DNA from: Clostridiales bacterium
GTDB lineage: Bacteria; Bacillota; Clostridia; Christensenellales; Aristaeellaceae
Assembly: GCA_022787165.1 (NCBI GenBank)
Contig: JALFVL010000004.1
Location: forward strand, 124,001-188,000
Direction of reading: 5' to 3'
Length of the DNA: 64,000 bases
In this document: positions 16,449 through 25,970 of the stretch, in pieces
Layout: every line of letters starts with the position of its first letter
Numbering within the stretch: the first letter of the stretch is position 1
The notes under the pieces: model-generated
The model's database searches: none
What the model saw: the letters and a program-made list of their open reading frames with translations, nothing else
What the model was told of the DNA's origin: nothing
Position numbers and translations under genes: made by a program

Positions 16449-17165
16449 ATGAGCCGTTTGGGAGATTTGATTCTGCTGGAGCGCACGCGCCAGAAGCTGA
16501 CCCGCAAGCAGGTCGCCAAGAAGTGCGGCATTTCCGAGGGATACCTCAAGGACGTTGAGGAGGGCCGCCGCATCATTCAGGATGATCAGGCACGCCGCAT
16601 CCTCAAGACGCTGGGCACAAGCCAGCGCAGCGAGGCCGAGTTCTCACTTGACGAGATCGCCGCGACAGTCGATCTGGGCACGCTTGCCCCGGCCCCCAAG
16701 CCCGCGCCCAAGCCTGAACCCAAGCCCGAGCCTGTCAAGCCCGTCAGGCCCGAGGAGCAGAGCGGCATCTGGCTGGACGCGCTGAGCAGCGTGCTGAAGC
16801 CCGTGCCGATCATGAACGCCGGCTGGATCCAGGTCGGCCGCAAAATGGTGCCGATTCAGGACGGCAAGATTGAGGGCGCGAAGCCCGATCGCGTTGTCTA
16901 CTTCCAGGCGCCGGACGATTCCATGCGCGCGATGCGCATCGAAAAGGGCGATCTCGTGCTGATCGTCCCGCAGGCGCTGCCCATTGACGGCGCGATCATG
17001 CTCGTGGAATATGGCGCGCATCGCTGCCTGCGCCGCATCAAGCTGCTGGGTAACTCGAACATTCTGCTGCAGAGCGGCGACCGCGAGCTCGACGCTCAGG
17101 CACTGAACATCAGCGAAATCAAGCTCGTCGGCCGCGCCGTGCGCGTGGAGTTTTCGCTCACATGA
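16449..17165 (+). CDS. XRE-type regulator with C-terminal S24/LexA-like domain
   Basis: 238 residues. An N-terminal helix-turn-helix (about 6-60: RQKLTRKQVAKKCGISEGYLKDVEEG) is joined by a repetitive PAPKPEPKPEP linker to a LexA/S24-like fold. The serine motif is present (DDSMRAMRIEKGDLVLI), but at the position of the catalytic lysine the eye alignment gives arginine (CLRRIKLLGN against TVKRLKKQGN), so self-cleavage may be lost. The start at 16449 follows CAGGAGG. Its stop overlaps the SprT-like gene by 4 bases, suggesting joint expression. Confidence 0.82.
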   Translation: MSRLGDLILLERTRQKLTRKQVAKKCGISEGYLKDVEEGRRIIQDDQARRILKTLGTSQRSEAEFSLDEIAATVDLGTLAPAPKPAPKPEPKPEPVKPVRPEEQSGIWLDALSSVLKPVPIMNAGWIQVGRKMVPIQDGKIEGAKPDRVVYFQAPDDSMRAMRIEKGDLVLIVPQALPIDGAIMLVEYGAHRCLRRIKLLGNSNILLQSGDRELDAQALNISEIKLVGRAVRVEFSLT

Positions 17166-17893
17166 CCCGGCCTCTGCCCTTTGCCTTTCCGCTCCCTCCG
17201 GAAGATATTCGTCGCCGCCGGGCCGCGATTCTCGCCAGTCTGCTGGCGCTGGATGAAGGCTTTTGCCGCATTCCTGTCATCAGCCTGCGCACCGCGACAC
17301 TCGAGGAGATGCTGAGGCTGTATGACGGGCGGTTTTTCTCCGGCTTTCTGCGCGCATCCTTTGGAACGCTGCGCGTGACGCTCTCCTCCCGGCTGACCAG
17401 CGCCGCGGGCAAGTTTGTCTACGCCCGCAGCGCGTCCAAACGGCTGGAAAATGCCGAAATCCGCATGTCCTCGGACTTCCTTTTCCGCCTGAGCGAAGGG
17501 CCGTTTTCTCTCAACGGCCTTTCGGTCGCGACCCCGCAGGAGGCCTTTCTCGTCGTCTTTGAGCATGAACTCTGCCACGCGCTGGAAACCGCGCTCTACG
17601 GCAGCACCGGCCATTCCGCCCGCTTTCTCACGCTGGCCTGCGGCCTGTTCGGCCATACAGACGTGCATCATGCGCTGCCCACCCGCCGGGCAGAAGCCGC
17701 CGAGGCCGGACTGACGGTCGGTTCCCGCGTCTGCTTTTCCTACGAAGGGCAGGCACTGGCTGGCATTCTCTCCTATGTCGGCAAGACGGCCACCGTCATG
17801 GTGCCCTCCCCGCGCGGCCCCTACCGCGACCGAAGCGGACAGCGCTACGCGAAATACCGCGTTCCGCTGCCGTTGCTGCAAAAAGCGGAATAG
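17162..17893 (+). CDS. SprT-like zinc metalloprotease family protein
   Basis: 243 residues. The zinc site HELCH (about residues 138-142) sits in FEHELCHALETALYG, followed by GHSARFLTLACGLFGHTDVHH, the SprT/Spartan arrangement. An N-terminal segment with GTLRVTLSSRL matches the family's strand before the site. Spartan proteins digest DNA-protein crosslinks; bacterial SprT roles are poorly known. The C-terminal 60 residues (GSRVCFSYEGQALAGILSYVGKTATVMV) look like a small beta domain. It overlaps the upstream LexA-like regulator by 4 bases (ATGA), so the two are probably functionally tied. Confidence 0.8.
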   Translation: MTRPLPFAFPLPPEDIRRRRAAILASLLALDEGFCRIPVISLRTATLEEMLRLYDGRFFSGFLRASFGTLRVTLSSRLTSAAGKFVYARSASKRLENAEIRMSSDFLFRLSEGPFSLNGLSVATPQEAFLVVFEHELCHALETALYGSTGHSARFLTLACGLFGHTDVHHALPTRRAEAAEAGLTVGSRVCFSYEGQALAGILSYVGKTATVMVPSPRGPYRDRSGQRYAKYRVPLPLLQKAE

Positions 17894-17902
17894 TCTTTTC
17901 CC

Positions 17903-17930
17903 CCTCTCCCGTTACGGAGAGGGCTTTTGC
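17903..17930 (+). terminator. Probable terminator after the SprT-like gene
   Basis: CCCTCTCC / GGAGAGGG stem (17903-17910 with 17917-17924) followed by CTTTTG, a short U-tract. The rest of 17930-18160 shows no gene or named element. Confidence 0.65.
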
Positions 17931-18160
17931 GCACCAAGGGCCTCCGAGGGACAATCTCTCTTTGGCAGACTACGCTTCCGAGCCTGCGTGGGATTTCATC
18001 CTCAAACCCCTTTCTTCTCGCGCTGATGGCTCTTTTTCTCTGAAAATAGGATCAGAAATTGAACAGTATACAACGCGCGCCGATTTGCCGTCGACGGCTG
18101 TCTACGCCGTGATTTGTTAGAATTGTACATGATTTTACGTCAGATTCTACGTTTTAGACC

Positions 18161-18190
18161 TTTACTGACTTTAACTAAGCGTGCTATACT
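18161..18190 (+). promoter_or_regulatory. Probable promoter of clpB
   Basis: TTTACT (18161-18166), 18-base spacer, TATACT (18185-18190), leader of about 70 bases. I saw no CIRCE element and no clear CtsR tandem heptads. Confidence 0.5.
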
Positions 18191-18267
18191 ATACCCGTCG
18201 AAAGACAGAAATCATTGAACCGTTCACCGGGCGGTTTCCGCCCTGAACATAAAGGAGGAGGATTTGG

Positions 18268-20880
<2,613 letters not shown>

Positions 20881-20924
20881 CCGGAGACATCCGGTTTAAA
20901 CCCCATATCAGCCCTGTTTCACCC

Positions 20925-20958
20925 GGGGAGGACCGCTTCAGGCGGCCCTCCTTTTTTT
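20925..20958 (+). terminator. Terminator of clpB
   Basis: GGAGGACCGC paired with GCGGCCCTCC (one A-C mismatch) followed by TTTTTTT. Confidence 0.92.
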
Positions 20959-20996
20959 GCTTTTCCGGGGTTCTCCAACCAATACGGGCGTTTTCT

Positions 20997-21062
20997 GAGT
21001 CGCTAATACAATCTTACGGCGACGTGATCGACGCGATTACCAAGCTGGGCGAGCAGTTCTGA
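20997..21062 (+). pseudogene. Remnant of the 3' end of a TRAP binding-protein gene (dctP)
   Basis: A short open stretch ending in TGA at 21062 reads ...QSYGDVIDAITKLGEQF, resembling the last helix of DctP-type binding proteins. It has no start and directly follows the clpB terminator region. The next elements are a hairpin and a dctQ-like start, the order expected in a dctPQM operon. Only about 20 codons survive, so the assignment rests mainly on context. Confidence 0.4.
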
Positions 21063-21096
21063 TCAACGATTGCGGTTCACCTGTTCAATCGGGCGA

Positions 21097-21128
21097 GGGA
21101 GGCGGAGAATGCGCTCCGTCTCCCTTTC
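21097..21128 (+). terminator. Intercistronic hairpin of the former dctP-dctQ junction
   Basis: GGGAGGCGGAG / CTCCGTCTCCC (21097-21107 with 21114-21124) then TTTCT. It occupies the place where other binding-protein genes in this window carry the same kind of hairpin. Confidence 0.7.
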
Positions 21129-21183
21129 TGATTTGATGGCACATAAAGAAAACTGAACATCCACAAAGGGAGGTTTGCGCCTT

Positions 21184-22299
21184 ATGATCATAGATCTGCA
21201 CGACACCGCGCTGGCCAGGCTGCTGCACGGCATCGATACGGTGATCCACAGGGTCATGCTGTATGTGGCCGAACTCGCGCTGCTGATCATGGCCTACGTC
21301 AACGTCATCTCCTCGATGATGTTCGGCCATCTGTCCGGCTCCGCCGTCGCCGACGTGTCCTCTCTGGGCTCCATCGTCATCCCGATGATGAAGAAGCAGG
21401 GCTACACTGACGACTTCTCCGTCGGCCTCACCGTTACCACCGCCTGTCAGGGCGTGCTGATTCCGCCGAGCCACAACATGGTGCTCTATGCGCTGGCCGC
21501 GGATGCCGGCGGACTGATCCCCGCTCTGCTCTACGGCGGCCTTGTGCCGGGCGTACTGCTGGGCATCAACTTCTGCATCCTCTTCTTCGTCATGGCGAAG
21601 ATGTATAACTTTCCCAAGTGCGATACGATCCCCAAGGAGAAGATTCGCAGGATCGTGATCGATGCCATCCTCCCGCTGATGATCTTCGTCATCATCATGG
21701 GCGGTATCGGCCTGGGTCTTTGTACCGCGACAGAGGCTGCCTCCATCGCCTGCGTGTACACGTTCATCATCGTGTTCTTCGTGCTGCGTACGGCGAAGCT
21801 GACCGCGCTGCCGAGCATTCTGAAGAACTCCCTCAAGACGCTGGGCATCGTGCTGACGCTGATCGCCTCCGCAAAGGCATTCTCCTTCATGATGACCTAC
21901 CTGTATATCCCGCAGCTGCTTATCGGCGCGCTGGGAAGCCTGGCGAGCAACCGCATTGTGCTGCTGCTGGTCATCAATGTGATGCTGCTGCTTGGCTGCT
22001 TCATGGACATGGCGCCGCTGATCCTGATCATGACGCCGATTCTGCTGCCGGTCGTGCAGTCCGTGGGCATGAGCACCGTACACTTCGGCGTGATGATGAT
22101 CTTCAATCTGGCGTGCGGCCTGTGTACCCCGCCTGTGGGCACCGCGTTGTTCGTGGGCTGCGCCGTTGGCAAGACGCCAATTGAGCGCACCAGCCGCCAC
22201 ATGCTGCCGCTGTACGCCGTCATGATCATCACGCTGCTGATGGTCACCTTCATCCCCTTCCTGAGCACCGGCCTGCCGACGTTCCTGGGCATGATGTAA
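21184..22299 (+). pseudogene. In-frame fusion of TRAP small-permease start and truncated large permease (dctQ'-'dctM)
   Basis: The 371-codon frame starts at ATG 21184 after GGGAGG. The first 40 or so residues (HGIDTVIHRVMLYVAELALLIMAYVNVI) look like the opening helix of DctQ; from about residue 44 the sequence becomes DctM (SMMFGHLSGSAVADVSSLGS) and continues through PPVGTALFVG to the normal DctM end. Compared with usual proteins, roughly the last 120 residues of DctQ and the first 90 of DctM are missing. Full TRAP function is unlikely because dctP and most of dctQ are gone, though the frame is intact and has a good ribosome site. Confidence 0.7.
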
Positions 22300-22402
22300 G
22301 GCAGCCAGTCGGGCTTTCGAGCAGGCGTGCGTAAAGCATTCCTTCCTCTCCCTGCCCCGTGCATCTCTTCGGTACACGGTCTGTCAGGCAGGAAGAGACA
22401 AT

Positions 22403-22460
22403 AGACTCATACGCCGGGAAGCATTCAAGGCAACCCACGCGTATGAGTCTTTCTTTTTTC
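22403..22460 (+). terminator. Terminator after the TRAP remnant
   Basis: AGACTCATACGC / GCGTATGAGTCT (22403-22414 with 22439-22450), 24-base loop, then TTTCTTTTTT. The stretch 22461-22630 shows no supported gene. Confidence 0.85.
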
Positions 22461-22630
22461 TTCAGCATGCTATTTTTCTAATGCCCACCGGCCCCATGCC
22501 GCGGGATCCCTCCGTGGAAACCTGCACAGCGTCCGCCTATCCCACAGCAAAGAAAACGTCGTCAACCGCCCGCTGTACCGACGGCTTGCCGGCAATGCAG
22601 ACTTCCAGTCCATGCCGTTTTTGATGAAAT

Positions 22631-22661
22631 AAAAAAAAACCGAAAGCGCAATGCTTTCGGT
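22631..22661 (-). terminator. Terminator of the eight-tRNA transcript
   Basis: ACCGAAAGC / GCTTTCGGT stem (22639-22661), 5-base loop; nine T follow on the minus strand. It begins 2 bases after the last tRNA's CCA. Confidence 0.94.
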
Positions 22662-22662
22662 G

Positions 22663-22738
22663 TGGTGCACCTTCAGGGGCTCGAACCCTGGGCACCCTGA
22701 TTAAGAGTCAGGTGCTCTACCAACTGAGCTAAAGGTGC
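22663..22738 (-). tRNA. tRNA-Lys (CTT)
   Basis: Cloverleaf with anticodon loop CTCTTAA between CCTGA and TCAGG; encoded CCA. Last tRNA of the cluster. Confidence 0.96.
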
Positions 22739-22743
22739 TTGCC

Positions 22744-22817
<74 letters not shown>

Positions 22818-22821
22818 ACAG

Positions 22822-22896
22822 TGGAGCGGTAGACGAGATTCGGACTCGCGACATCCACCTTGGCAAGGTGGCACTCTACCACTGAGCTACTACCGC
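22822..22896 (-). tRNA. tRNA-Gly (GCC)
   Basis: Acceptor GCGGTAG, anticodon loop TTGCCAA between CCACC and GGTGG; encoded CCA. Confidence 0.96.
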
Positions 22897-22904
22897 AATA
22901 AAAA

Positions 22905-22988
22905 TGGTGCGGGTGAAGAGACTCGAACTCATACGCCTGTGGGCAACAGATCCTAAATCTGCCGCGTCTGCCATTCCGCCACACCCGC
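22905..22988 (-). tRNA. tRNA-Leu (TAG)
   Basis: Acceptor GCGGGTG, anticodon loop TTTAGGA, long variable arm (TTGCCCACAGGCGTAT region); encoded CCA. Confidence 0.96.
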
Positions 22989-23001
22989 AAGCCCAACAAA
23001 A

Positions 23002-23077
23002 TGGTGACCCATTGGGGATTCGAACCCCAGGCACCCTGATTAAAAGTCAGGTGCTCTACCAGCTGAGCTAATGGATC
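23002..23077 (-). tRNA. tRNA-Lys (TTT)
   Basis: Acceptor GATCCAT / ATGGGTC, anticodon loop CTTTTAA between CCTGA and TCAGG; encoded CCA. Confidence 0.95.
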
Positions 23078-23081
23078 AAAA

Positions 23082-23157
23082 TGGCTGGGGTGGCAGGATT
23101 CGAACCTTGCGAATGCGGGAGTCAAAGTCCCGTGCCTTGCCGCTTGGCGACACCCCA
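23082..23157 (-). tRNA. tRNA-Gln (TTG)
   Basis: Acceptor TGGGGTG, anticodon loop CTTTGAC between CGGGA and TCCCG; encoded GCCA end. Confidence 0.96.
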
Positions 23158-23186
23158 TCGCTCCTGCACAAACAGGAGAAAAAAAG

Positions 23187-23263
23187 TGGGGTGAGTAGTG
23201 GGGCTCGAACCCACGACCTCCAGGGCCACAACCTGGCACTCTAACCAACTGAGCTATACCCAC
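23187..23263 (-). tRNA. tRNA-His (GTG)
   Basis: Acceptor GTGGGTA / TACTCAC, anticodon loop TTGTGGC between CCAGG and CCTGG; encoded CCA. The base before it (23264) is G on this strand, giving the extra 5' G expected in tRNA-His. Confidence 0.96.
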
Positions 23264-23268
23264 CACGA

Positions 23269-23345
23269 TGGCGCGCCTGGAGGGGCTCGAACCCACGGCC
23301 CACGGCTTAGAAGGCCGTTGCTCTATCCAACTGAGCTACAGGCGC
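23269..23345 (-). tRNA. tRNA-Arg (TCT)
   Basis: Acceptor GCGCCTG, anticodon loop CTTCTAA between ACGGC and GCCGT; encoded CCA. First tRNA after the promoter. Confidence 0.96.
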
Positions 23346-23392
23346 ACGAACCGCTGTCTCCCGCGCTGCGGCGTTCCCGCTGACGAAAATAG

Positions 23393-23421
23393 ATTATACC
23401 GGATTTGCTCCGGATTGTCAA
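23393..23421 (-). promoter_or_regulatory. Perfect consensus promoter of the tRNA cluster
   Basis: Minus strand: TTGACA (23416-23421), 17-base spacer, TATAAT (23393-23398); about 45 bases upstream of tRNA-Arg. Confidence 0.93.
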
Positions 23422-23485
23422 GGGTGTTTGCAGGCTTTTTTGAATTTTTTGTCTACGGATTTTTTCTGTCACGGCGTGCGCCCTC

Positions 23486-23968
23486 TCAGAGCAGAATATC
23501 CCGGATTCGCACCTGCCCCCTGTCGATTTCCATCAGCTTCGCGCGCGGTCTCCCGCCCCGGCAGTATCTCCCCGCAGAGCCCGGATTGACCAGCAGCACG
23601 CCGTTTTCCTCCTCGCAAACCGGCTCATGCGTATGACCGAAAAGCGCGATTTCCGCCCCGTGCTCCTGTGCGCGGTAAACAAGGCCCAGTGCGCCTGCGC
23701 AGCGGTGGCCATGCGTCATGTATACACGCTTGCCGCCCAGCTCAATGAGCAGCTCATCCGGCAGTACGGAAACCGGATCGTTGTTCCCGCGCACGGCGTA
23801 AAGCGGCGGCTCATTCGGCTTGGCGCTGAGCACATCGCGCAGGTAGGCCGCGTCCGAGGCGACGTCGCCCATGAAGCAGACGGCGTCAAGATACCCCATC
23901 TGCTCCATTAACCGCCAAATGGAGCCGCAGTCCCCGTGGCTGTCGGCAAACAGCCCCACGCGCGTCAT
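23486..23968 (-). CDS. YfcE/MJ0936-family metallophosphodiesterase
   Basis: 160 residues, typical of this small calcineurin-like family. Metal ligands are visible in FADSHGD, FMGDVASD, VRGNND, MTHGHR and FGHTHEP. Members hydrolyse model phosphodiesters; the cellular substrate is unknown. Its start overlaps the rdgB stop by 4 bases, a pairing that is common in Clostridia. A stretch of AT-rich sequence follows with no clear terminator before the divergently placed tRNA promoter. Confidence 0.92.
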   Translation of the reverse strand: MTRVGLFADSHGDCGSIWRLMEQMGYLDAVCFMGDVASDAAYLRDVLSAKPNEPPLYAVRGNNDPVSVLPDELLIELGGKRVYMTHGHRCAGALGLVYRAQEHGAEIALFGHTHEPVCEEENGVLLVNPGSAGRYCRGGRPRAKLMEIDRGQVRIRDILL

Positions 23969-24555
23969 GCCTGCGCCTCCGCGTCAAGCGCCGCAAGCAC
24001 GGCGGCGATGCCGCGCTTTCTGTGGCTGATGGCGTTCTTCTTCTCCATGCTGATCTGCGCGAAGGTCTCCCCCGTCTCGCACAGGAACAGCGGGTCATAG
24101 CCAAAGCCGCCCGTCCCGCGCCGCTCAAAGAGGATTTCTCCCTCGCAAACACCGCGCCGGATGACCGGCTCCCTCCCGGGCCTCACGAGCGCAATCGCCG
24201 CAACATAGCGCCCCGTTCTGGGCGCCGGCACATTCCGCAGGTTCTCCAGCAGCAGGTCGTTGTTTGCCTCGTCATCGCCGTGGCGGCCGCAGTAGCGCGC
24301 GCTGTATACGCCCGGCGCGCCGTCAAGCGCGTCGACCTCCAGCCCGCTGTCGTCGGCAATCGCCGCGCAGCCGGAGACACCCATGACATACTGCGCCTTG
24401 ATGAGCGCGTTCTCCTCAAACGTCGTGCCGTTTTCCTCGATATCCGCGTCGATTCCTGCGTCGCGCATCGAGACGATCTCGTAACGCCCGCCCAGAATCG
24501 CCGCAAATTCTTTGAGCTTGTTTGGGTTGTTGCTCGCCACGATCAGCTTTTCCAT
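23965..24555 (-). CDS. rdgB: XTP/dITP diphosphatase (RdgB/HAM1 family)
   Basis: 196 residues from ATG 24555, which follows GGGGAG; the track start at 24642 adds an unlikely leader. It removes inosine, xanthosine and related non-canonical triphosphates from the nucleotide pool. Motifs: IVASNNPNKLKEF at the N-terminus, TFEENALIKA, AIADDSGLEVDAL, PGVYSARYCG, GGFGYDPLF and SHRKRG. It is the first gene of the pair with the phosphodiesterase. Confidence 0.96.
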   Translation of the reverse strand: MEKLIVASNNPNKLKEFAAILGGRYEIVSMRDAGIDADIEENGTTFEENALIKAQYVMGVSGCAAIADDSGLEVDALDGAPGVYSARYCGRHGDDEANNDLLLENLRNVPAPRTGRYVAAIALVRPGREPVIRRGVCEGEILFERRGTGGFGYDPLFLCETGETFAQISMEKKNAISHRKRGIAAVLAALDAEAQA

Positions 24556-24608
24556 TGTTTTGCACTCCCCTGTTGTTGATCGGGCTTCAGTATAGCATAT
24601 TTGAAGGG

Positions 24609-24649
24609 AGAAAAAAAGGGCTGAATGCGCCGTGCCGCGCATTTCAGCC
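24609..24649 (-). terminator. Terminator after the GerMN-domain gene
   Basis: GGCTGAAATGCGC / GCGCATTCAGCC stem (minus strand), followed by CTTTTTTTCT; a few bases after the stop at 24656. Confidence 0.92.
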
Positions 24650-24655
24650 GCTTCC

Positions 24656-25699
24656 CTATTCGATCGTCATGACCTCCGGCAACTGCGTTTCGATCTCTGA
24701 TGCGACGTTGGCGAACGTCGGCACCTCCTGCGACGGCAGCTGGTAAGGCTCGCCGTCCACGAGGATTTTGACCTTGCGGATGCCCGGATAGCGCGTGCAG
24801 GTCAGCATCAGCGCGCGGATCGCCTGCACGCCGCCGTCGCTTTGCTCGGCGATCTTTACAAACCCCGAGCTGAAATTGATCGTCACCGTGCTGCCGCTGA
24901 CGCTTACGCCCAGCAGCTGTACGTCTTCCGGCAGCGGCGTTTCCAGTCCGCTGTCCGTCCTGGGCCCGCGCAGAAACTCGAACACCGCCGTCGCCACGTC
25001 GTCGCTGCCATAGATCGTCCGCGAGACCGGCACCAGCAGCCGCCCGTCCTGCGCCGGGAAGTACATCTGAATCTCCTGTGCCCCGGCAAAGGTCTCCTGC
25101 GCAGGCTCCTCCTGGTTGAGCCCGACGCGCGTGTAGCTGCCCGAGATGTCCGTGCCATGCGTCAGCGCGCTCCTCTTCTGTCCGTCGACGAGGAAGGAGA
25201 CGTCCTCTACCGTGTCAAACTCCGTCAGCGCCCAGACGATGGCGGTGCGCATGTTCTCCTCCTGCGCCCTGTCCTGTGTCTCAAGCGCCTGATGGCTCAT
25301 GTCCACGCGTGCATGGCCCTGCGAGATGTCCAGGTCAAATGTCGTCCCCTCCGGCACAACCGGCATCAGCCCCAGCCGCGCCGCGTCCATGTCGTTGCGC
25401 GCGCTCTGTACCATCAGCCCCAGCGTTGCCTTGGCGATGCCGTCCTGCCGCGCAATCTCCCTCTGAACGGGCACGAGATACCCATCCCCATCCTCGTAGT
25501 AGACGACGGTCATCTGCGTCTGCGCCTGCGTCGCCGAGGCGGCCGTTTCGCTCGTGGGGATTTCCTCGAGCGGCTCTTCGTAGGGCTCCGTCTCCACGCC
25601 ACGCCCCGAGAAGGAAAGCACCAGCACAAGCGCCGCCGAGCATGCAATGAGTATTCGCTCGATATCCGCCCGCGCCAGCCTGATCCTCGGTCTCTTCAT
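24656..25699 (-). CDS. GerMN domain-containing lipoprotein-like protein
   Basis: 347 residues. A single membrane segment near the N-terminus (ILIACSAALVLVLSFSG) is followed by a low-complexity acidic linker and two GerMN modules (about 60-185 and 205-340); each has the pattern MTVVYYEDGDGYLVPVQREI / IQMYFPAQDGRLLVPVSRTI and a later FLVDG or ILVDG strand. GerM-type proteins help spore germination or sporulation peptidoglycan work, which fits a spore-forming ancestry; this copy's role is unproven. It is divergent from rqcH. Confidence 0.86.
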   Translation of the reverse strand: MKRPRIRLARADIERILIACSAALVLVLSFSGRGVETEPYEEPLEEIPTSETAASATQAQTQMTVVYYEDGDGYLVPVQREIARQDGIAKATLGLMVQSARNDMDAARLGLMPVVPEGTTFDLDISQGHARVDMSHQALETQDRAQEENMRTAIVWALTEFDTVEDVSFLVDGQKRSALTHGTDISGSYTRVGLNQEEPAQETFAGAQEIQMYFPAQDGRLLVPVSRTIYGSDDVATAVFEFLRGPRTDSGLETPLPEDVQLLGVSVSGSTVTINFSSGFVKIAEQSDGGVQAIRALMLTCTRYPGIRKVKILVDGEPYQLPSQEVPTFANVASEIETQLPEVMTIE

Positions 25700-25783
25700 C
25701 CTCCATCACTCCTTGCCGGTTCATTTCCGCTTGAGTCTATTCGGGGCCCATCCTGTCCATGCCAAAGCGCCGTCCGTTTTTCC

Positions 25784-25811
25784 TTGCTTTTGGCTCGAAG
25801 GATGTTATAAT
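25784..25811 (+). promoter_or_regulatory. Probable promoter of rqcH
   Basis: TTGCTT (25784-25789), 16-base spacer, TATAAT (25806-25811). The leader is about 155 bases. Confidence 0.6.
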
Positions 25812-25877
25812 AATGGGGAATTGAACATTCTATGCGCGCGGGCCGCCCGCCATGCGGCGCGCCGCTTTTGCTGCCCG

Positions 25878-25925
25878 AGAAGCCTGGCCGCATTGCCTTG
25901 CGCTTGATTCCAGGCTTCTCTTTCA
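25878..25925 (+). promoter_or_regulatory. Stem-loop in the rqcH leader (possible attenuator)
   Basis: AGAAGCCTGG / CCAGGCTTCT (25878-25887 with 25910-25919), 22-base loop, then CTCTTTC. It lies about 45 bases before the rqcH start. The weak U-tract makes full termination doubtful. Confidence 0.35.
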
Positions 25926-25970
25926 CTGTGTTCTCGCCGGCTTGCGCCGGCTTGACGGGAGGAACTGCCC

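Noticed and set aside
18100-18267. CIRCE or CtsR operator before clpB
   Set aside because: No TTAGCACTC/GAGTGCTAA pair and no clear tandem GGTCAAA heptads were found.
22470-22670. 66-codon minus-strand ORF before the tRNA cluster
   Set aside because: It includes the tRNA terminator hairpin, has no ribosome site and shows no motif.
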